Of a stretch of 64,000 bases of DNA, positions 59,501 to 64,000 are shown piece by piece. Under the pieces are notes generated by a model that saw nothing but the letters and a program-made list of their open reading frames with translations, ran no database searches and was not told the origin of the DNA. The stretch spans positions 26,301,001 through 26,365,000 of the forward strand of contig OX392545.1 in NCBI GenBank assembly GCA_947623455.1, in the 5' to 3' direction. Every line of letters begins with the position of its first letter. Within the stretch, counting starts at the first letter, position 1. The stretch comes from Mimachlamys varia. Taxonomy: Eukaryota; Mollusca; Bivalvia; Pectinida; Pectinidae. A program made the translations under genes and the position numbers.

Positions 59501-62500
59501 TTTCAGTCGTTTTTCATTTATTCGTAAATGACTACTGGCAGTGTGAAACTGTTTACTTCTCGCGTTGCTATGACGACACTGGTAACGGGAAATACCGCAG
59601 CTTGGTATACTTCTTCCGTCCAGCTCTCCAAACACCGATTCCATTATAACCTTCAAACATTATTTACAATATACAAACACATGGAGTAACTTCTGTAGAT
59701 ATATTGTGAACTGTGTCGCCGGTTCGGGTCCTTATGTAGATATATGATAAACTGTGTCGCCGGTTCGGGTCCTTCTGTAAATATATTGTGAACTGTGTCG
59801 CCGGTTCGGGTCCTTATGTAGATATATTGTAAACTGTGTCGCCGGTTCGGGTCCTTCTGTAGATATATTGTAAACTGTGTCGCCGGTTCGGGTCCTTCTG
59901 TAGACTTATTGTAAACTGGGTCGCTGGTTCGGATCCTACACGTGTCTGTCGTGATTAAAAGGTAAATTTGTAACACGAAACATCGCTCTTCAGGAAAATG
60001 ACTGGACACGAGAGTTACTTTTCGCGTTGCTATGGAAACTCGTTACTGACAATACCGCAGCCCCAAATCCTTCTCCCGACCACCGAAACAAACAAATTTC
60101 AAGACCCGATATTCCGTATTGCGGTGTAAATCTTTAAGCATTGAACTGTTACCAGATGTAGTATACAGTCGATATGAATACAATTTGGGTGACAGATAAA
60201 CAGAATGTCGTGATTATTTATCTGTCACCCGGATTGTATTCATATCGACTGTATACTACATCTGGTAACAGTTCAATGCTTACATTTACATTAAGGATAC
60301 TTTTTTAATAAGTCTGTGTCTATCTCTTTGGGATAAGTCGGTAAACGTTCTCCCTTTTCCGTGTGTTTCTCAACTGGAAGAGCCTGATGATTCAAAGCCA
60401 TTATAGATGTTATCTGAGGCGGAGTGCAAAGCGTTGACGTAACGTAGTCCAACATGGCGCCAGAAATGACGCCACAATAGCCTGATTTAAATCAGTGTCA
60501 TCTAAGCGATTGATTCAAAGCCATTATACAAGTTATAATGAGGCGGAGTGCAAAGCTTTGATATAACATGGTCAAACATGGCGTCAGAAATAACGTCATG
60601 TGATGCAGATTGCAAATTGTAGTATACAGTGTGATGTACTACAATTTGGTTTAGTAATGATATAAAGGCAAAGGCAACACAGAATGTAAATATCTATCAA
60701 ATGAATACAGTTTTTTGTATACATCAAAATATGTTTATAACGAACACACTTACAAGGAACCATGCTTTTAACGTAATGTGTCCTATTCCCCGACAAGAGC
60801 TTTATCACTTTCTCTATCTCTGCACCATTTCGAAAATAAAACGAATATGCCATAACGAATTAAGGTTATTATAACGTAGCAGCTTCAGCTAAGGTGAATA
60901 TAACCGCTAATTACTAACCATATGATGTAGTCGCCACAATTTTTACTTAAGTAACTGGCTGACGATAATAATAAAAAACTGGCGATAACGTTTTAATAGA
61001 TATATGTTGCAGGTAATTTTAACTCATATTTTTTTCGAAACACACGTAATTATGACGAACTTTGCTTATAACGAATTAATTTTCAAAGATTTGTTCTAAA
61101 CGTGTTTTACAGTATGCTAACCTGTTATCCAATCAGCTCAGAAGACAATAACGGCATTGATGCGTTATTCTCAAAATAATGTTGTTTTCAAAATAATGTT
61201 GTTTTCAAAATAACGTTGTTTTCAAAATAATGATCAGTGTTGTTTCGTAGCTGTCTGGGATTTGTCTGTTGAAATGAAAATTAAAACATAGAAAAAAATA
61301 CACCAGAAGGTGCAGTTTGTTTGCTGGCGGGTTTAACATCCTAGAACTAGCTGTTTGAATGGGCTTGCTTTCGGAAAAACCACAAGAAAGGGAAAGTGGA
61401 TAGAGGTACAATGTACAAATATGTGACAGGAAAAATATGAAAGGAAAACGTTTTAAACTCCGGACAGTAGGTTAATTTTTGTGTGTTTAATGTCTTTTTT
61501 ATATAGAAAACCGGAGAGAACACCGAAGTGTCAACAAAATAATCCAAACTCAAGATAGAATAATATTAACTAGGAACAAAATATAAAGAAAGGAAATACC
61601 TACATGTATATGGAGACCATTGAAAAAGTACAAGAGAAGAAGTTTATGTATCAAAGTTTATCGCGAGCGGAACGTATACATACCTCTTATCCTTCACCTA
61701 CATGTACTTCTATCGGGTGAAACAAACATTTCGGAACTGGAAAATATAGAAATATTCAGACACATTCAGCAATATATTCACGATACTAATAGGTTTTAAT
61801 ACCTTCCTTCGTGTTTTTCCTCGTCTCTTTCAACAAAACATATTCAATTTCTATTCGACTAATGCATATAGTATTTATATATATAATATCAATGTATACG
61901 AAAGATCATTTAAAGCATGTGATTGGTCTTTCCCTGTGTAAGCGGATTAGTGGAAACGGAAATACCAGCAGGTAAGGTGTGAACAGGAGCAAGTTATTGG
62001 CACGGCAAGTGATGAATATTGGAACAGCTGAAAGATTCGAACAGAGATACGATCATCATTTACTCCGTTTACACGGAGAAAGAACAATCACATGATCAGA
62101 GTTACATTTCTGCTGTCATGCAATTTTACGTCAGTAATAATGTAAATAAATGTACCCCCTCCCCACCTTTCTCCAGTCTCTATATTTCTTCTCGTTCATC
62201 TTCTTCTTTTTTCCCTCAGTGTGTTATATTAGTTATATTTGGAACTAATGATTTTATATATGTGTGACTGAGCATATGAGTGTATATAACTCTATAACTA
62301 CCATTTTGAATATTCAGAAATATATTTGTTGTGTTATGTAAAGGAAATGCTTGATATAATTTGCATATTTTGTGCCCAATCCCGTAGCATTTAAATGCAA
62401 TAAAATATGTTTAAACTAAGAATATGTGTTTCGGAAGAATAAGCGTCTTCTGCTTTATCGACGACACCCACCATATATATCTAGGTCATTTCCAAGTACA

Positions 62501-63017
62501 TGTCAGGTCCTCAATTTAAGAACTGTGGCATCATTCTCAATCAAACAAGTATACATACTTAATAAAAGACAAAAGAAACCTGATTCTTAAGTTCTTAAGA
62601 TAATGTATTATAATTTAATTTTGCCTATTCCCGCAATGTTAAACTTTTTCAGGTTATATTGTATAATGTGTATAGCGGTCTTGTAAATGATATGTCGTAG
62701 ATACACTGAATACGTTCTTTGAGTTGAACTATGAAAATAATATATTTTTTTTTTAATGTACACAGCTGTCATTAATGTATCAGTCATGTCCGAATTCCTG
62801 CGGTCAGACTGGATCGAGAAAGGAAACTTCATGAAGCAATCCTCAAGCTCACTCCAGCTGACCACGACTACGCCGTCATTGGTCAACTGTGTGGTGACGT
62901 GCTCAGAGTGGACTACCAGCGTCACATCAATTTTCAACTCAGGAACAGGGTCATGTGACTGTTACGTTGTAACATTTTTCAATATGAGGGTACAGTCCGG
63001 AAGTTTCCATTGGATAC
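56503..63017 (+). CDS. Secreted PAN-like (C-type lectin type) protein, gene 2, 5' part
   Basis: Exon 56503-56545 encodes MFSRKVFFFGTMIT and one base of a split codon; exon 62766-63017 continues AVINVSVMSEFLRSDW through a PAN/apple-like module. The joined frame is open for 98 residues. The N-terminus looks like a signal peptide (basic start, FFFGTMITAVINV core). Cysteines 56, 60, 78 and 80 have the same C-x3-C-x17-C-x-C spacing as lectin 1. The donor after 63017 is in phase 1, as in lectin 1, so a C-type lectin domain is expected in exons beyond the window. The 6.2-kb first intron is filled with repeats. Joining the two exons is an inference from phase and homology; the gene could have another first exon. 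Confidence 0.72.
57600..57980. mobile_element. E-family repeats (two copies) in the lectin 2 intron
   Basis: Copies starting with ACCTGACCCTTCTGCTTCTA at about 57608 and 57789 each contain GAAACAGCT(A/G)TATGATGCAG and GGCATACTGTAT. The second ends GTGTGTTACGTCATCATCGA. They match the copies at 43700-43890 near lectin 1. Confidence 0.7.
58750..58945 (-). mobile_element. D-family fragment
   Basis: GAAGACGCTTACCTTTTCCG, GGAACACCTG and GATTATGGTTTTGTTTACGC in reverse D order. Confidence 0.7.
59085..59165 (-). mobile_element. SINE tail fragment
   Basis: TGTTTGATTGTTTTACGTCC, TATTAACAGCCAAGG and ATTTAAGGTC are the reverse complement of the SINE 3' region. Confidence 0.6.
59695..59935. repeat. 41-bp tandem repeat (about 6 copies)
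   Basis: ACTGTGTCGCCGGTTCGGGT plus CCTTCTGTAGATATATTGTA repeats with 41-bp period (CTGTGTCG at 59711, 59752 and 59793). The last unit is diverged. In the lectin 2 intron. Confidence 0.92.
60136..60281. mobile_element. Near-perfect 146-bp hairpin
   Basis: The 65-nt arms 60136-60200 and 60217-60281 are reverse complements with two adjacent mismatches (TT against CC), around a 16-nt loop. No coding content. Either a recent foldback/MITE insertion or an inverted duplication. Confidence 0.9.
60388..60600. repeat. Direct repeat, two ~95-bp copies 124 bp apart
   Basis: GATTCAAAGCCATTATA at 60388 and 60512, followed in both by GAGGCGGAGTGCAAAGC and CAACATGGCG or CAAACATGGCG. About 80% alike. Confidence 0.8.
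60613..60648. other. Short perfect hairpin
   Basis: CAAATTGTAGTA and TACTACAATTTG form a 12-bp stem around a 12-nt loop. GTAGTATACAGT is shared with the large hairpin at 60136. Confidence 0.8.
61165..61231. repeat. 17-bp tandem repeat (4 copies)
   Basis: GTTGTTTTCAAAATAAT repeats at 61181, 61198 and 61215, with a partial first copy. Confidence 0.85.
61500..61640 (+). mobile_element. D-family fragment (left end)
   Basis: GGAGAGAACACCGAAGTGTC, AATAATCCAAACTCAAGAT and TATGGAGACCATTGAAAAAG follow the left end of D. Confidence 0.65.
61641..62424. other. Intronic, nothing recognised
   Basis: No exon or repeat supported. A short frame at 62019-62267 has no recognisable domain. Confidence 0.4.
62425..62560 (+). 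mobile_element. D-family fragment (core)
   Basis: TTTCGGAAGAATAAGCGTCT, TGCTTTATCGACGACACCC and TCCAAGTACATGTCAGGTCC, continuing the D order from the fragment at 61500. Confidence 0.7.
62766..63017 (+). CDS. Lectin 2 exon: PAN/apple-like module
   Basis: The acceptor ATGTACACAG ends at 62765 and the donor GTACGT follows 63017. 252 bp, phase 1-1. Ser/Thr-rich SSSSLQLTTTTPS precedes the first cysteine, aligning with LLTTTVQT in lectin 1. Confidence 0.8.
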
Positions 63018-63790
63018 GTACGTATATTATTGAGCTATAGTAAAAACTGCTGTTGGCTAACCCTTAGACTGCCAACGTTTTTATGTCGCCAATTTGAAGA
63101 GTTTACAACCGCTCTGCCAATGATTATGACGTTATGTTAATTATGACGTCATCAATTTTTGACTGTGTACGATGCGTGGCGTTATAACAAGCTCCACAAT
63201 ACGTTGTAGGTTGGAGAATACTGTATGCGAACATTCGGTGTGATTTCTTATAATGTCTCATCTCGATCTCATGCATATATATAAGTAGTATGCAATTGAT
63301 ATGCGCATATTAATTATCGATGTTCCCGATATTCATACAAATGATTACAACTAAAATTACGCAAGGAGATTACAGACATTATCACGTACCATCCATTTAA
63401 TCGTTTATAACAATGGTAAGAAGGTCCATAAGTGTGGACGTGGTTACTGTGGTGCTTACAGTATAGTTAATGTTACGCGGATAACATGACTTTGCATACA
63501 GAATGTGAGTATTTGTTCCAAGTAAAGGTAAAATAATAAAGCTGGGTGTCACAACCGTATTCTAAATGGAATCTATTTTTCATGACATTTTTACCGACAA
63601 CATATATCTGGGGGTAGAGTCGAACAGTCGGCCTATGTATACCGTCATCTGTAAAAAAAAATAATAGAAGTACATGTAGTTTAAACCCGTGTACTGGGTT
63701 GTGACATACGCTGGAAGCTTTAAAATGTAAAATCGCTCTTGCAAATGTTATATGTAAGGTTTGGATTCTAAACGTGTATGATGGTTGGGA
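63018..63790. other. Start of a lectin 2 intron
   Basis: No CTLD exon before the window end. Contains CRE-like TATGACGTCATC at about 63144. Confidence 0.5.
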
Positions 63791-63965
63791 AAAATACGAG
63801 TATATTAGTTGGGGTTCATAAACGTGTATGATAGTGTGGGGTTCATAAACGTGTATGATAGTGTGGGGTTCATAAACGTGTATGATAGTGTGGGGTTCAT
63901 AAACGTGTATGATAGTGTGGGGTTCATAAACGTGTATGATAGTGTGGGGTTCATAAACGTATATT
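63790..63965. repeat. 27-bp tandem repeat (about 6 copies)
   Basis: GGGGTTCATAAACGTGTATG plus ATAGTGT repeats with 27-bp period (63811, 63838 and onward), nearly perfect. Diverged half units extend left to about 63765. Confidence 0.92.
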
Positions 63966-64000
63966 TACATTCTGTTTCTTCTCTATATGAACATACCAAC

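Overview
The window is nuclear DNA of an invertebrate animal, most likely a bivalve mollusc. It is AT-rich, has spliced genes with GT/AG introns, carries a tRNA-derived SINE of the type common in molluscs, and ends in secreted PAN + C-type-lectin genes typical of bivalve gene families. Species cannot be fixed from sequence alone. No bacterial, viral, rRNA or CRISPR feature was seen.

Layout. (1) 1-2715: a 25-bp minisatellite with a 37-bp sub-array at its right edge, probably inside an intron of the next gene. (2) 3033-5655: the last three coding exons, + strand, of a PIH1D2-like HSP90/R2TP co-chaperone; its 5' exons lie outside the window. (3) 5656-13267: non-coding DNA with interspersed repeats (foldback elements, a 147-bp and a ~145-bp tandem family, a duplicated 216-bp segment carrying matching small ORFs, and a SINE). 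(4) 13268-38323: a 25-kb mosaic of two large repeat types in the order A1-B1-B2-A2-B3. Type A has a 36-bp minisatellite in its middle: about 6 units in A1 and about 180 in A2. Type B starts with a tRNA-derived, CRE-containing SINE-like part on the minus strand, followed by a 56-bp minisatellite of about 67, 32 and 39 units. (5) 38494-40620: a 24-bp minisatellite. (6) 40640-64000: two head-to-tail C-type lectin genes on the + strand. The first is complete apart from its signal-peptide exon (44283-49534). The second shows its signal-peptide exon (56503-56545) and PAN-like exon (62766-63017) and runs off the window. Around and inside them lie TTAA-flanked MITEs, SINE fragments, long hairpins and many copies of a dispersed family (called D here) that also forms the ends of element A.

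Three protein-coding loci are supported. The very long open frames in the 24-bp and 36-bp arrays follow from unit lengths divisible by three and are not called as genes. The most unusual content is the A/B mosaic, in which paralogous elements with matching flanks differ greatly in internal array length. A second notable item is a 563-bp insertion in a D copy, bounded by exact 8-bp direct repeats.
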